Assembly: GCA_002690705.1 (NCBI GenBank)
Contig: NZFO01000008.1
Span: forward strand, 61,252 to 125,251
Length of the DNA stretch: 64,000 nt
Direction: 5' to 3'
DNA from: Magnetovibrio sp.
GTDB lineage: Bacteria; Pseudomonadota; Alphaproteobacteria; Rhodospirillales; Casp-alpha2
This document shows positions 1 to 8,598 of the stretch, one piece after another (within the stretch, counting starts at the first letter, position 1; the number at the start of each line of letters is the position of its first letter). The translations under genes and the position numbers were made by a program. The notes under the pieces were generated by a model. It had not been told where the DNA came from and searched no databases. It saw only the letters and a program-made list of their open reading frames with translations.

Positions 1-613
1 TGGTATTTATGAATAAATTCCAGTTGACCCCCGGATGTTTCAGAATCTGAAATGGCATTTGCATGCCAAAGACCGCATACATGATGAAAGCTATGATAAT
101 GCAGGGTACGATAGGTCCAAGCGTCCGTCGGACAGCCTCCAACAAGACAATGATTAATATAGTGCCAAGAACAACGTCGATTTGCGCTGGATTTCCTTGC
201 CGTAAAACCTGCTCCGGGAGCTGAAATTCAAACCCGAAAATCTCAAAATCAATTTCATACCATGTAATACCAACGTAATAAGCAGACGAGACACCAGCTA
301 TGATAAACAACCAGTCCCATATGGGTACATTCGCGTATCTCCACCAGTTATTAGCAGAGAGCTCCGTGGTTTGTTGGCCTCGCACCGCCGGAAAGCCTAT
401 AAACACAAGTAAGATAACACCAGACATGTGAGTGCCCATATGCCAATAATCGACTGGCACACCCGTGCCTGCTGTGATGTAGTGGTAAGCGGCGAAAAAT
501 ATTGAGAATGCAAAAACAAACTTATACAGAATAGGCCCAATAGCTCGGGTTTGAAGGCTTGTGTCGTATTTTAACTCCAGCGCTTCCGCTTTTGCAGCAT
601 CAAATTCAGCCAT
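1..613 (-). CDS. TRAP transporter fused permease, N-terminal part (runs off the window)
   Basis: Only the first 204 residues are inside the window; the frame starts at ATG 613 and stays open to base 1. The translation has a short hydrophilic start, a hydrophobic helix (KFVFAFSIFFAAYHYI), a second (GVILLVFIGFPAV), a third (WLFIIAGVSSAYYVG) and a fourth pair around VVLGTILIIVLLEAVRR and PCIIIAFIMYAVFG. The order of a 4-helix DctQ-like unit followed by the start of the large DctM-like unit is that of the fused TRAP permeases that partner TAXI receptors. The TAXI receptor gene lies just upstream on the same strand, so the two form one uptake system using a sodium or proton gradient. The substrate is unknown; the neighbouring acyl-CoA genes suggest an organic acid. 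Confidence 0.85.
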   Translation of the reverse strand, partial: MAEFDAAKAEALELKYDTSLQTRAIGPILYKFVFAFSIFFAAYHYITAGTGVPVDYWHMGTHMSGVILLVFIGFPAVRGQQTTELSANNWWRYANVPIWDWLFIIAGVSSAYYVGITWYEIDFEIFGFEFQLPEQVLRQGNPAQIDVVLGTILIIVLLEAVRRTLGPIVPCIIIAFIMYAVFGMQMPFQILKHPGVNWNLFINT

Positions 614-713
614 AACAACCCTCGACCTACCTACTCGTATGCTTACCTAGTTTAAATGCCACGGTGGGGGCAGGTACGACAGCCTGCTCCCCACAATAGC
701 AATGCGGACATGA

Positions 714-1709
714 CTACTGCATCATCCCCTTCTCTTTATAAAATTTCGCTGCACCCGGATGAACTGGAATTAGAACACCTTTGAGCGCCGTTTTTAATTG
801 AATGGCTTTTCCTTTTGAGTGACCCTTGTCTAAAAGCCCCCTAGTTTTTTTACTCCATAAAGCTTGGGTAATCCCGTAGATGAGGTCACTTGGCTGATCG
901 ACGGACGTTACCAACTGACCGTTAACTGCAACGGTCGGCACGTCATAATTTATCGTCTCATATGTTCCGGCCGGGATCAGTGACTCTACATAATAAGGAA
1001 TGATTTTGTTAATTTGCTTCCGCTCATCTGCGGAAAATTTGTACAATTCAAAACCCTTTGTTGAGCCCAGTTGGATAAGGGCCGCAAATGGCGTTCCCCC
1101 AGCATAAAAAAAGGCATCTAGCTGTCCATCTGCCAGTCTTTGTGCGCTTTGCTTGAGCCCAAGCTCTTGTTCTTTAGCCTTGATACCGTAATGTTTAAGG
1201 ATCATGCGAACAGAGACCTGCGTTCCTGAGCCAGCAGACGCGACACCTACTCGCTTGCCATTTAGGTCATTGAGACTTCCGAGCTCGCTGCCCTTTGGCA
1301 GGACTAAGTGCATGTCTTCAGGATACAGATTGGCTATTATTCTTACTTTATCTTTTTTATTACCTTTGAATTTTCCGGTACCTTCGTAACCTTGAGTTAC
1401 GCTCTGAGCACCAGCGAGTCCAGCTTCAAGATTCCCAGCGTGAACAGCGTTCATATTAAAGACAGATGCGTTTGTTGAGACGGCGATGGCCACAAGCCCC
1501 GGAACTCCGCAAGTGCCTCCTTTAGCACACGACCGCGCGCCCGGTGGACTCGAGATGGCATTCGCAATTAAGCCACCAATTGGGAAATACGTGCCACCTG
1601 CACCCCCGGTCCCTATCCGGAAAAATTTCATTTCCTGAGCATAAGAAAAATTGCCAAAGCCAACGATCGCAGCAAAAAACGCGACAGCTAGTTTGCTATA
1701 AAATTTCAT
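714..1709 (-). CDS. TRAP transporter solute receptor, TAXI family
   Basis: Periplasmic binding protein of a TRAP importer. An upstream in-frame ATG exists at 1799, but I place the start at 1709 (331 residues) because a GGAGGA box lies just before it and the protein then begins with a normal Sec signal peptide (MKFYSKLAVAFFAAIVGFGNFSYAQ). The mature part opens with FFRIGTGGAGGTYFPIGG, the TAXI hallmark, and carries the usual AVHAGNLEAGL and GKRVGVASAGSGT stretches. The fused permease follows about 100 bases downstream on the same strand. TAXI receptors bind carboxylates such as glutamate or other organic acids in the cases known; the ligand here cannot be read from sequence. Placement next to a degradation cluster suggests it supplies that pathway. 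Confidence 0.9.
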   Translation of the reverse strand: MKFYSKLAVAFFAAIVGFGNFSYAQEMKFFRIGTGGAGGTYFPIGGLIANAISSPPGARSCAKGGTCGVPGLVAIAVSTNASVFNMNAVHAGNLEAGLAGAQSVTQGYEGTGKFKGNKKDKVRIIANLYPEDMHLVLPKGSELGSLNDLNGKRVGVASAGSGTQVSVRMILKHYGIKAKEQELGLKQSAQRLADGQLDAFFYAGGTPFAALIQLGSTKGFELYKFSADERKQINKIIPYYVESLIPAGTYETINYDVPTVAVNGQLVTSVDQPSDLIYGITQALWSKKTRGLLDKGHSKGKAIQLKTALKGVLIPVHPGAAKFYKEKGMMQ

Positions 1710-2030
1710 AATCTTCGTCCTCCTTGGTTTCGTATTTTGGTTGCGACCTTGAATCGATAGACCGCCCTCACCAGTTATCCGGGAAAATACACATTCCACC
1801 CCGATAAAGATAAATAGTGGCGGTAAAAACCACTAATCACTTACAAACATTATTTAGGGTATTCGTGTTAATGCCTAATTTCTCCAGAGGGACTATATCA
1901 TCACCTACTAGGCATATCGATTCAATTTAAAAAAATAAATAGAGATCACAATCACCTTACACAACTTTTAGTGTTTATATCTTTCGCATTAATTTCGTTT
2001 TAAACTATTGAAATAACGATTTTTTTCAAA

Positions 2031-3434
2031 TTAAGCACGCTGCTCAAACCGCTGTCCTTGATCAGCCCCTGCCTCAAACCGAAGCAAGCGTGTGCAGTGT
2101 CGAATACTACCCGCGCTGTCCAAACTTACAATTTGCGTTTTTAGTCGATCAATATGCGAATGGGGCAGAAAGCCAAGACAACAATCTAAAAATTTTGCCT
2201 CACGTTCGTCGTTATTTAAAGGGTTTGCCGCATCCCCTTTGGGAGTATGGGACTGACCTTCGAGTATCCGACCATCCTTTAACGCAATTCTGACCATTGA
2301 TCGAATAGACCCTATCTCCGAGGCACCAGTGCCACTAATTTCATGAGGCGTAATACTTATTTTTTTACATAATTTCTTGACCTCTTGTCGCTGCACAGCA
2401 ATCGGCGTAAAGTCTGACAGAGTGATCGTGCCGGACAAAAGTGCCACCGCCACACAATACTGCATAGAAAATCGCGCTTCAAATTCCGTCTCAGGGGACA
2501 AGTAGCGCAAGTTTTTTACATGACCCGCATTCAGCCAAGTATCGACATGCTCAACATTTGACGCCTCAAATCCATGTTTTTTCATTAAATCTAGCACCGC
2601 ATCAACCGCACGATGGGTCGCAGCACAACAGGGAAACCTCTTGACGGTCAACCCTTGACGCTCGATGGCCAATTTTCCTCCAAACTTCTCGAATGCAGCA
2701 TCCCAGCCAGGCGGGTTTGATCCGCCGTACAGCTCCATTAGGCCCATGGGCCCCTCAAAAGCGTTAGCTCGTCCCTCGACCCCAGCCGCTGCTAACTTTG
2801 CCGCTTCAATGGCGTTCTTTGCCGCCAGCCCCGCGTGCAGTGGCTTTGCCATAGACCCGAATTGAACTTTGGTACCCGCTGCCGAAGAAAATGCCAAGTT
2901 GAGTGCATGTGCGAAACGTACTTGATCCAATCCCATTACCCGAGCGCACGCTGCCGCTGTACCAATCACGCCAAGCGTCGCAGTCGAGTGCCAACCTTGA
3001 TCGTAATGCGACCGGTTTAGGGCTAGTCCGAGAGCTCCATGAATTTCCAAACCCACAATATATGCATCGATGATTGTGTCACCCCTCACATCCAACTCAT
3101 CACCTAGAGCAAAAAGCGCGGGCACTAACGAGGCAGACGCATGTGTCACTGCCTCCATGAAAGTATCATCAAAATCGAGCGCATGAGCCGCCATCCCATT
3201 CGCAAGAGCTGCATAAGGTGCCGGCGCTTTTCTAAAACTGCCACAGACAACACTATATCCGACACCCATATTTTTAAAAGCTTCACGCACCTTGGCAGCA
3301 CCACTGTCACCTGCCCCAGCAACCATACAGCCAACTACATCTAAAATCGCTTGCTTTGCGGCCTCGCGTGCTTTTGGCGTATGTGCAGATGAGATCTCAC
3401 TGGCCCAGTTAGCTAAGCGTGTGCTAATCGTCAT
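2031..3434 (-). CDS. MmgE/PrpD family protein
   Basis: A 467-residue MmgE/PrpD-fold protein. Family members include 2-methylcitrate dehydratase and cis-aconitate decarboxylase, but many act on unknown acids. Family signatures seen are the N-terminal helical domain with ANGMAAHALDFDDTF, the GWHSTATLGVIGTAAACARVMGL segment (in pieces), GSMAKPLHAGLAAKNAI, and a C-terminal domain with KRFPCCAATHRAVDAV. ATG 3434 is preceded by AGAAGG. It is the last gene of a minus-strand series with an acyl-CoA dehydrogenase 13 bases upstream, so it probably handles an acid or CoA ester of the same pathway. No prpB or prpC lies nearby, so a methylcitrate-cycle role is unlikely. The family is certain, the substrate open. 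Confidence 0.85.
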   Translation of the reverse strand: MTISTRLANWASEISSAHTPKAREAAKQAILDVVGCMVAGAGDSGAAKVREAFKNMGVGYSVVCGSFRKAPAPYAALANGMAAHALDFDDTFMEAVTHASASLVPALFALGDELDVRGDTIIDAYIVGLEIHGALGLALNRSHYDQGWHSTATLGVIGTAAACARVMGLDQVRFAHALNLAFSSAAGTKVQFGSMAKPLHAGLAAKNAIEAAKLAAAGVEGRANAFEGPMGLMELYGGSNPPGWDAAFEKFGGKLAIERQGLTVKRFPCCAATHRAVDAVLDLMKKHGFEASNVEHVDTWLNAGHVKNLRYLSPETEFEARFSMQYCVAVALLSGTITLSDFTPIAVQRQEVKKLCKKISITPHEISGTGASEIGSIRSMVRIALKDGRILEGQSHTPKGDAANPLNNDEREAKFLDCCLGFLPHSHIDRLKTQIVSLDSAGSIRHCTRLLRFEAGADQGQRFEQRA

Positions 3435-3447
3435 TTAAATTGCCTTC

Positions 3448-4635
3448 TTAGTATGATCGCGGCATCCCAAGGATATGTTGACCAATATAACTCAAGATTA
3501 AGTTAGATGAAATTGGCGCCGTCCTCGAGAGCCGTGCATCGCGCCATTTGCGTTCGATGTCGTATTCGCGTGCAAACGCAAATCCACCATGGGCTGTAAA
3601 GCACGCTTCGCCGCAAGCCCAAGCGGCCTCAGAGGCTAGAAGTCGGGCCATGTTGGCTTCGCCCCCACAGGGCAATTCTGCGTCGAACATCGCCGTCGCC
3701 TTACGCACCATTAATTCGGCTGCCTCAAGTTGCGCATAAGCTTGCGCGATTGGGAATTGGATACCTTGATTTTGGCCAATGGGTCTCCCGAAAACCTCAC
3801 GCTCAGAGCTATACTTTACAGACTTTTCGACAAAATAACGTCCAGAACCTATCGACTCACTGGCTGTTAGGCATCGCTCCGCGTTCATGCCATCGAGGAT
3901 ATAGCGAAAGCCCTTACCCTCCTCACCAATCAAAGCGTCACCTGGAATAGGCACATTATCAAAAAACACCTCAGTTGTGTTGTGATTAATCATGGCATCA
4001 ATTGGCGTGATCGTGCAGCCTAGTTTCTTCGCTTCCCGCAGATCAATTAGGAAGGTTGATATCCCATGACTTCGCCTCTCAACTTGATCGGCAGGGGTGG
4101 TCCGCGCCAAAAGTAGCATCAAATCTGAGTGCGCAGCGCGGCTTGTCCATATTTTTTGCCCATTTACAACATACCCATTACCCTGCTTATCTGCACGTGT
4201 CTTGATTTGCGTTGTATCTGAGCCCGACGTTGGCTCGGTAACGCCAAACGCTTGTAGGCGCAACCGCCCCGACGCGATCATTGGGAGATAAAATGCTTTC
4301 TGTTCTTTGCTGCCGTGACGCAAAATCGTTCCCATAGTGTACATTTGCGCATGACCAGCAGAAGCTGAGCAACCCATGCGATTAATGGTTTCAAGGATCA
4401 CCGCCCCCCCCCGAATTGGCAATCCAGCACCGCCATATTCTTCCGGAATCAAGGCCGCCAAGTATCCCGCTTCGGTTAGAGCTTCGATAAACTCTGTTGG
4501 ATAGCTGCCTGAGGGCGGCTGGTTTTCAAGATTTCGCCAATATTCGCCCGGAAAATCCCCGCAGAGCTTGGCTACTTGTTCCCGAATATCCAAATAGTCT
4601 TCTTCCAGCGACATGTTTAAGGATTGGCCGGACAT
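3448..4635 (-). CDS. acyl-CoA dehydrogenase (isovaleryl-type active site)
   Basis: FAD-dependent acyl-CoA dehydrogenase of 395 residues, normal length. The FAD and substrate motif GVTEPTSGSD is at 131-140 and KIWTSRA at 161-167. The C-terminal position where the MCAD type has its catalytic glutamate reads LSRTAPISS, without a glutamate. A glutamate does occur at 253 in MNAERCLTASE, the position used as the base in isovaleryl-CoA dehydrogenase. This suggests a branched acyl-CoA substrate, which would fit the HMG-CoA-lyase-like gene directly upstream. ATG 4635 is preceded by GGAGAG. Electrons would pass to electron-transfer flavoprotein, whose genes are not here. The exact substrate is inferred, not shown. 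Confidence 0.88.
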   Translation of the reverse strand: MSGQSLNMSLEEDYLDIREQVAKLCGDFPGEYWRNLENQPPSGSYPTEFIEALTEAGYLAALIPEEYGGAGLPIRGGAVILETINRMGCSASAGHAQMYTMGTILRHGSKEQKAFYLPMIASGRLRLQAFGVTEPTSGSDTTQIKTRADKQGNGYVVNGQKIWTSRAAHSDLMLLLARTTPADQVERRSHGISTFLIDLREAKKLGCTITPIDAMINHNTTEVFFDNVPIPGDALIGEEGKGFRYILDGMNAERCLTASESIGSGRYFVEKSVKYSSEREVFGRPIGQNQGIQFPIAQAYAQLEAAELMVRKATAMFDAELPCGGEANMARLLASEAAWACGEACFTAHGGFAFAREYDIERKWRDARLSRTAPISSNLILSYIGQHILGMPRSY

Positions 4636-4660
4636 TATTTAGCGCTCTCCATTTTTTGTT

Positions 4661-5602
4661 TCAAGCGGCCGATGCGTACGCAAAGCCGAGCGGAAGACCA
4701 GCCTTTGCAAATGTGCCATGCGTCGGCTCACCCTTCAATTGACATTCCATTATTTTTCGCGCCTTCAGCAATGCCTTTAAATCGACCCCTGTTCGCATAC
4801 CCATGGACTCTAGCATAAATACTAGATCTTCTGTCACGATATTGCCGCTGGCACCAGGTGCATAAGGACAGCCTCCAAGACCACCCAAAGAAGCGTCCAG
4901 CTCACGCACGCCTGTTTCCAACGCTGCAAACGCATTAGCTAGTCCAAGACCTCGCGTATCATGAAAATGCGCGCCAATTGCGACGTCACGGCCCACAGTG
5001 CGGTAGAGCTCAGTAAACAAATCGCGGACCTGGCCGGGATTTGCATAGCCGACCGTATCAGCAACGTTCAGGCGGTTAGCGCCTGCTTTAAGTAATTGCT
5101 CAGCTATCCGCATTACGTCCGGCAAAGACACGGGGCCAGATATTGTACAACCGAAAGCTGTCGCCATGCCTCCGGATAAACATACATCATTGTACGCCGG
5201 GTTGGAGTCCCGATACTCAACGATACGCTTGAAATCTTCTAACGATTCCTTTGTCGATCTTCTTACGTTCGACATATTATGAGCTTCAGAAATCGACATC
5301 ACAACGCCAACTTGATGTGCACCAGCCTCCATAGCGTTCTTTGCCCCCTTTAGGTTAGGAGCCAAAGCGGAAACAACAAGGTCTGGAATTTGGATAGCTT
5401 GTCGCACAACATCAGCACTATCAGCCATTTGTGGAAGGAGCTTTGGGGGCACGAAGGATCCAACTTGGAGTTGCGGCACGCCCGATTCAGCCTCCGCTCG
5501 TATCCAGTCCATTTTACCCTCAGTCGAAAAAATCGTCTCAATGCTTTGCAAGCCATCACGCAGGCCCATCTCATGAACTAAAACGTCTACACCCTCGGGC
5601 AT
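4661..5602 (-). CDS. hydroxymethylglutaryl-CoA lyase family protein
   Basis: HMG-CoA-lyase-like TIM-barrel enzyme of 313 residues; the family cleaves 3-hydroxy-3-methylglutaryl-CoA or related 3-hydroxyacyl-CoAs to acetyl-CoA and a ketone or keto acid. Catalytic features are intact: Arg15-Asp16 in GLRDGLQ, metal-ligand His212 and His214 in AHFHDT, and the active-site Cys245 in GLGGCPYAPGASGN, with TEDL following. The start ATG 5602 has a GGAGG box at ideal spacing. Unlike a standard leucine operon, no methylcrotonyl-CoA carboxylase genes are adjacent, so the substrate could be a different tertiary 3-hydroxyacyl-CoA formed by the crotonases beside it. Twelve bases separate it from the upstream crotonase gene, consistent with one transcript. 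Confidence 0.88.
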   Translation of the reverse strand: MPEGVDVLVHEMGLRDGLQSIETIFSTEGKMDWIRAEAESGVPQLQVGSFVPPKLLPQMADSADVVRQAIQIPDLVVSALAPNLKGAKNAMEAGAHQVGVVMSISEAHNMSNVRRSTKESLEDFKRIVEYRDSNPAYNDVCLSGGMATAFGCTISGPVSLPDVMRIAEQLLKAGANRLNVADTVGYANPGQVRDLFTELYRTVGRDVAIGAHFHDTRGLGLANAFAALETGVRELDASLGGLGGCPYAPGASGNIVTEDLVFMLESMGMRTGVDLKALLKARKIMECQLKGEPTHGTFAKAGLPLGFAYASAA

Positions 5603-5614
5603 GTTGAACCTCCA

Positions 5615-6409
5615 TCATTTTCCAGTAAAATTAGGTTTACGTTTTTCATTAAAAGCTAAGACGCCCTCATGCCGGTCCTCAGTAACGACAAGGCGGTTGT
5701 AAGCCTCTAATTCAAATTGATATCCGCTGTTCCGGTCGACTTGATTTGCGATGGAAATCGATCGCTTGGCCCGCATGAGAGACTGTGGGGCATTACACGC
5801 AATAGCCCGCGCCGTTTCTATTGTCTCCTCCATCAGGCTCTCAGCCGAACATACCTTATTCACCAATCCCCATTCGTAGGCCTGCTCAGCAGTAAACGCC
5901 TTCCCAGTAAAAATTATCTCCTTGGCACGGCGTTCACCAACCGCAAGTGGCAAATTTTGAGTTCCCATGGCACCCGGCATTATCCCCAATGTAACCTCCG
6001 TCAATGCAAAGCGCGCACTATCAGAGGCATAGGCAAAATCCACATTCATCGCTGTTTCACAACCACCACCGTACGCCGCGCCATTGACCGCCGCAATCAC
6101 CGGTACCGGACAATTGCGCACCGCCATAACTCCCTGTTCAAAAACAGCATGTTGATAGCGCCATTCTGCGTCCGTCATGCCTTTGCGTTCCTTAAGATCT
6201 CCTCCTGCACAAAAGGCCTTGTCACCACGCCCGGTGAGAATAACAACTCGCAAACCCTCAGTATCCGCATAAAGACTCTCAAAAATCTCTTTCTGCTCAA
6301 GACCCATTTTTGTATTCTTAGCGTTAGCTACTTCAGGACGATCCATGGTTACAATTAGAATGTGATCTTCGACCCGCTCGAGGTGATAGGTTTCAAAATC
6401 TTTACGCAT
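5615..6409 (-). CDS. enoyl-CoA hydratase/isomerase (crotonase family)
   Basis: Crotonase-fold protein of 264 residues. The oxyanion-hole segments KAFCAGGDLKER and AAVNGAAYGGGCE are present. Both glutamates used by classical enoyl-CoA hydratases appear: one in GGGCE and one in LTEVTLGIMPGAMGTQ. It should therefore be a real hydratase rather than only an isomerase. A TTG lies one codon upstream, but I choose ATG 6409 because it overlaps the stop of the upstream CoA-transferase gene by one base (TGATG) and has GAGGG before it, typical of translational coupling. It sits between the CoA-transferase and the lyase gene, consistent with activation, hydration and cleavage in sequence. The substrate is unknown. 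Confidence 0.87.
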   Translation of the reverse strand: MRKDFETYHLERVEDHILIVTMDRPEVANAKNTKMGLEQKEIFESLYADTEGLRVVILTGRGDKAFCAGGDLKERKGMTDAEWRYQHAVFEQGVMAVRNCPVPVIAAVNGAAYGGGCETAMNVDFAYASDSARFALTEVTLGIMPGAMGTQNLPLAVGERRAKEIIFTGKAFTAEQAYEWGLVNKVCSAESLMEETIETARAIACNAPQSLMRAKRSISIANQVDRNSGYQFELEAYNRLVVTEDRHEGVLAFNEKRKPNFTGK

Positions 6410-7575
6410 CAACCCTCCCCCCCTGCTTCGTTTCTACGTTTGATGTCGTCGTTATGTTGACCGAGAAAAGGAGCGTACTTTGATAGTGAGGGCCTAAAAC
6501 CGTCAAAGCTCAACGGCATGCCCATAAGCTTGGGGCCGCCATCAAGACTTTGAATTATTTTAAGCGCTTCCGTTTGAGGGTCATGCATCATTTCTAAAAC
6601 TTTTTGGACAGGTGCATTTGGAACTCCCGCCTGCTCCAACGCATTTTGCCAATGTGCGCGCGGGTGCTCAGCGATAATAGGTTCAATCAAGGCATTGAGT
6701 TCAAAAAGGTTGGCATACCGGTTTTGATTGCTAGAAAAACGCGGGTCATCCGGCCACTCAGAATGCCCAAGCACTAGACAGAGCTTCCCAAAAAGACCGT
6801 CATTGGGCGCAGCAATTACCAGATACCCGTCTAAACATGCGTATGCTTGATAGGGCGCCATGCCACGAGCGCCAGAACCCTCGCGCTCAGGGTTTCTTCC
6901 ATCAACACCGGTTGAAGCAACAGAATTGGTCATCCACCCAACAGCTGTCTCGTATAGCGACGCATCGACGACGCAGCCCTTGCCAGTCTCAGATAATCGG
7001 CGCATTGCCGCTAAAATACCAACTGCACACCACAGCCCCGTCCCCATATCAACAATGGATGTGCCAACGCGGATCGGTGGTCGTCCGTCCTCTCCAGTAA
7101 TGCTCATGATGCCCCCGTACGCCTGCATTAGCGGATCGTACCCCGGGCGGTCTTTGAGCGGACCGCATCTGCCAAAGGCGCCAAGATTACAATAAATAAG
7201 ACGCGAATTAGCTTTTATCAGTTTATCCCCGCCCAAACCATAACTCTCTAATTTGCCGGGCCGCATGTTTTGCAACACTACATCTACCTCATTCACGCAA
7301 AACCCACGTAACCACTCTCGTTCTTCTTCGACCGAGAGATTTACAGTGATCCCGCGCTTATCCCGATTCAAGGCGTTAAAATAGGATGAGCTGCCATCTG
7401 GGAACATGCGACCCCATTGCCGAGAGTCATCCCCGGGACCGGGTCGCTCCACTTTAACAACATCGGCACCCAGATTGCCCAATATCCAAGCTGCATATGG
7501 CGCCGCCACACTTGTACCGATTTCTATGACCCTTACGCCGGTCAGAGGCTGGTGTGCTGACAAGTCCATGTTCAT
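6409..7575 (-). CDS. CaiB/BaiF family (class III) CoA-transferase
   Basis: Family III CoA-transferase of 388 residues, which moves CoA between acyl-CoA and a free acid. The N-terminal GVRVIEIGTSVAAPYAAWILGNLGADVVK pattern (positions 13-41) and the catalytic aspartate at 176 in GTSIVDMGTG are present, followed by the typical SLYETAVGWM region. It heads the minus-strand series and would activate the substrate taken up by the TRAP system. ATG 7575 follows a GGGGA stretch; a second ATG two codons in is possible. A 130-base gap without a gene separates it from the next crotonase gene upstream, so it may have its own promoter. No residue reveals the acid used. Confidence 0.88.
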   Translation of the reverse strand: MNMDLSAHQPLTGVRVIEIGTSVAAPYAAWILGNLGADVVKVERPGPGDDSRQWGRMFPDGSSSYFNALNRDKRGITVNLSVEEEREWLRGFCVNEVDVVLQNMRPGKLESYGLGGDKLIKANSRLIYCNLGAFGRCGPLKDRPGYDPLMQAYGGIMSITGEDGRPPIRVGTSIVDMGTGLWCAVGILAAMRRLSETGKGCVVDASLYETAVGWMTNSVASTGVDGRNPEREGSGARGMAPYQAYACLDGYLVIAAPNDGLFGKLCLVLGHSEWPDDPRFSSNQNRYANLFELNALIEPIIAEHPRAHWQNALEQAGVPNAPVQKVLEMMHDPQTEALKIIQSLDGGPKLMGMPLSFDGFRPSLSKYAPFLGQHNDDIKRRNEAGGEG

Positions 7576-7705
7576 TTTTTCCCCACTAAAATCAATGAAT
7601 TGAGAACTTTATGAATACCAACATTATAGAATAGACAGGTCATTCGAAAAAACATATTCTCAGGAAAGGGGAGTCTAGACGCCAACAAATAATGGTTCCA
7701 AAGCT

Positions 7706-8515
7706 TTACGGAGGTGAAGTCTTGGCTTTCGTTCCTTGCACCTGATCTATCATTGCGAGCACGGCCCGGTCGTGATCTTCGGTATGGTGCGCCAAGGCCT
7801 GAAATGCCGCCGACATTTCCAACAAAGTATCCAACCTAGAATGCTCACTCTCTCTAAGTAATTTTTTAGCCAATCGCAGGGCATGGCCGGGATTTAATGC
7901 TATTCGATCCGCCAGATTCCGGGACGCACTCATCAATTGATCAGCTGTCACTATTTTTGATACTAAACCGCATGCAAGCGCTTCAGCCGCTTCGACCATA
8001 TCGCCTGTAAAGGCCATTTCACATGCTTTTGATATGCCTACTGCCCGTGGCAAAAACCATGCCCCACCATCGCCCGGAATGATGCCAAGCTTGACAAAGC
8101 TCTCTGCAAACTTAGCTTCTTCTGAGCCTATCCGCATGTCACACATCATTGCGAGATCACAGCCAGCCCCCACCGCAGCGCCATTGACAGCAGCAATGGT
8201 AGGCACTTCTATGTTATAAAATGCAAGTGGGATGCGCTGGATCCCGCGCCGATAATTATTACGGATATCGATAGGCCTCCCATTAGACGGCCCCGTCTTA
8301 TCGCGCATAGCAAAAATATCTCCGCCCGCACTGAAGGTTTTTCCCGCACCCGTCAGGATTACCACTTTTACACTTGTATCTTCGTTAACTCGTCTGCACG
8401 CTCTCTCGAAGTTATCAACCTGATATTTGCCGCTTAACGCGTTGCGCTTCTCAGGGTGGTTCATCGTCAAAATGACCACTGGTCCGTCTTGCTCGAAAAT
8501 AAGAAATTCGGTCAT
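7706..8515 (-). CDS. enoyl-CoA hydratase/isomerase (crotonase family), second copy
   Basis: Second crotonase-fold protein, 269 residues from ATG 8515. This start is chosen over an upstream in-frame ATG at 8542 because AGGAGAG lies five bases before it. Motifs are FSAGGDIFAMRD, AAVNGAAVGAGCDLAMMCD and KFAESFVKLGIIPGDGGAWFLPR. The first catalytic glutamate of classical hydratases is Asp here (GCDL), while the second glutamate (AESFVKLG) is kept; isomerases and some hydratases of the family look like this. It is transcribed away from the acyl-CoA dehydrogenase pair, with a shared promoter region of under 90 bases that contains a perfect inverted repeat. The substrate is unknown. Confidence 0.87.
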   Translation of the reverse strand: MTEFLIFEQDGPVVILTMNHPEKRNALSGKYQVDNFERACRRVNEDTSVKVVILTGAGKTFSAGGDIFAMRDKTGPSNGRPIDIRNNYRRGIQRIPLAFYNIEVPTIAAVNGAAVGAGCDLAMMCDMRIGSEEAKFAESFVKLGIIPGDGGAWFLPRAVGISKACEMAFTGDMVEAAEALACGLVSKIVTADQLMSASRNLADRIALNPGHALRLAKKLLRESEHSRLDTLLEMSAAFQALAHHTEDHDRAVLAMIDQVQGTKAKTSPP

Positions 8516-8551
8516 TATATCTCTCCTGATCCGGTTGCACACTGCGTTTAC

Positions 8552-8575
8552 TAACCTTATTTATGTATAAGGTTA
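8552..8575. promoter_or_regulatory. 9-bp inverted repeat, candidate operator between divergent genes
   Basis: TAACCTTAT, a six-base spacer, then ATAAGGTTA: a perfect 9-bp inverted repeat with its centre midway between the crotonase gene (minus) and the acyl-CoA dehydrogenase pair (plus). Its size and place fit a dimeric repressor operator of the TetR or GntR kind. The protein that would bind is not in the window. The upstream candidate ATG at 8563 lies inside the spacer, which argues for the later start of the plus-strand gene. Confidence 0.5.
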
Positions 8576-8598
8576 TATCGTCAATAAAAATACGAGCT

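Noticed and set aside
2031..3434. 2-methylcitrate dehydratase PrpD of a propionate operon
   Set aside because: The family is right, but prpB, prpC and prpR are absent and the neighbours are acyl-CoA genes.
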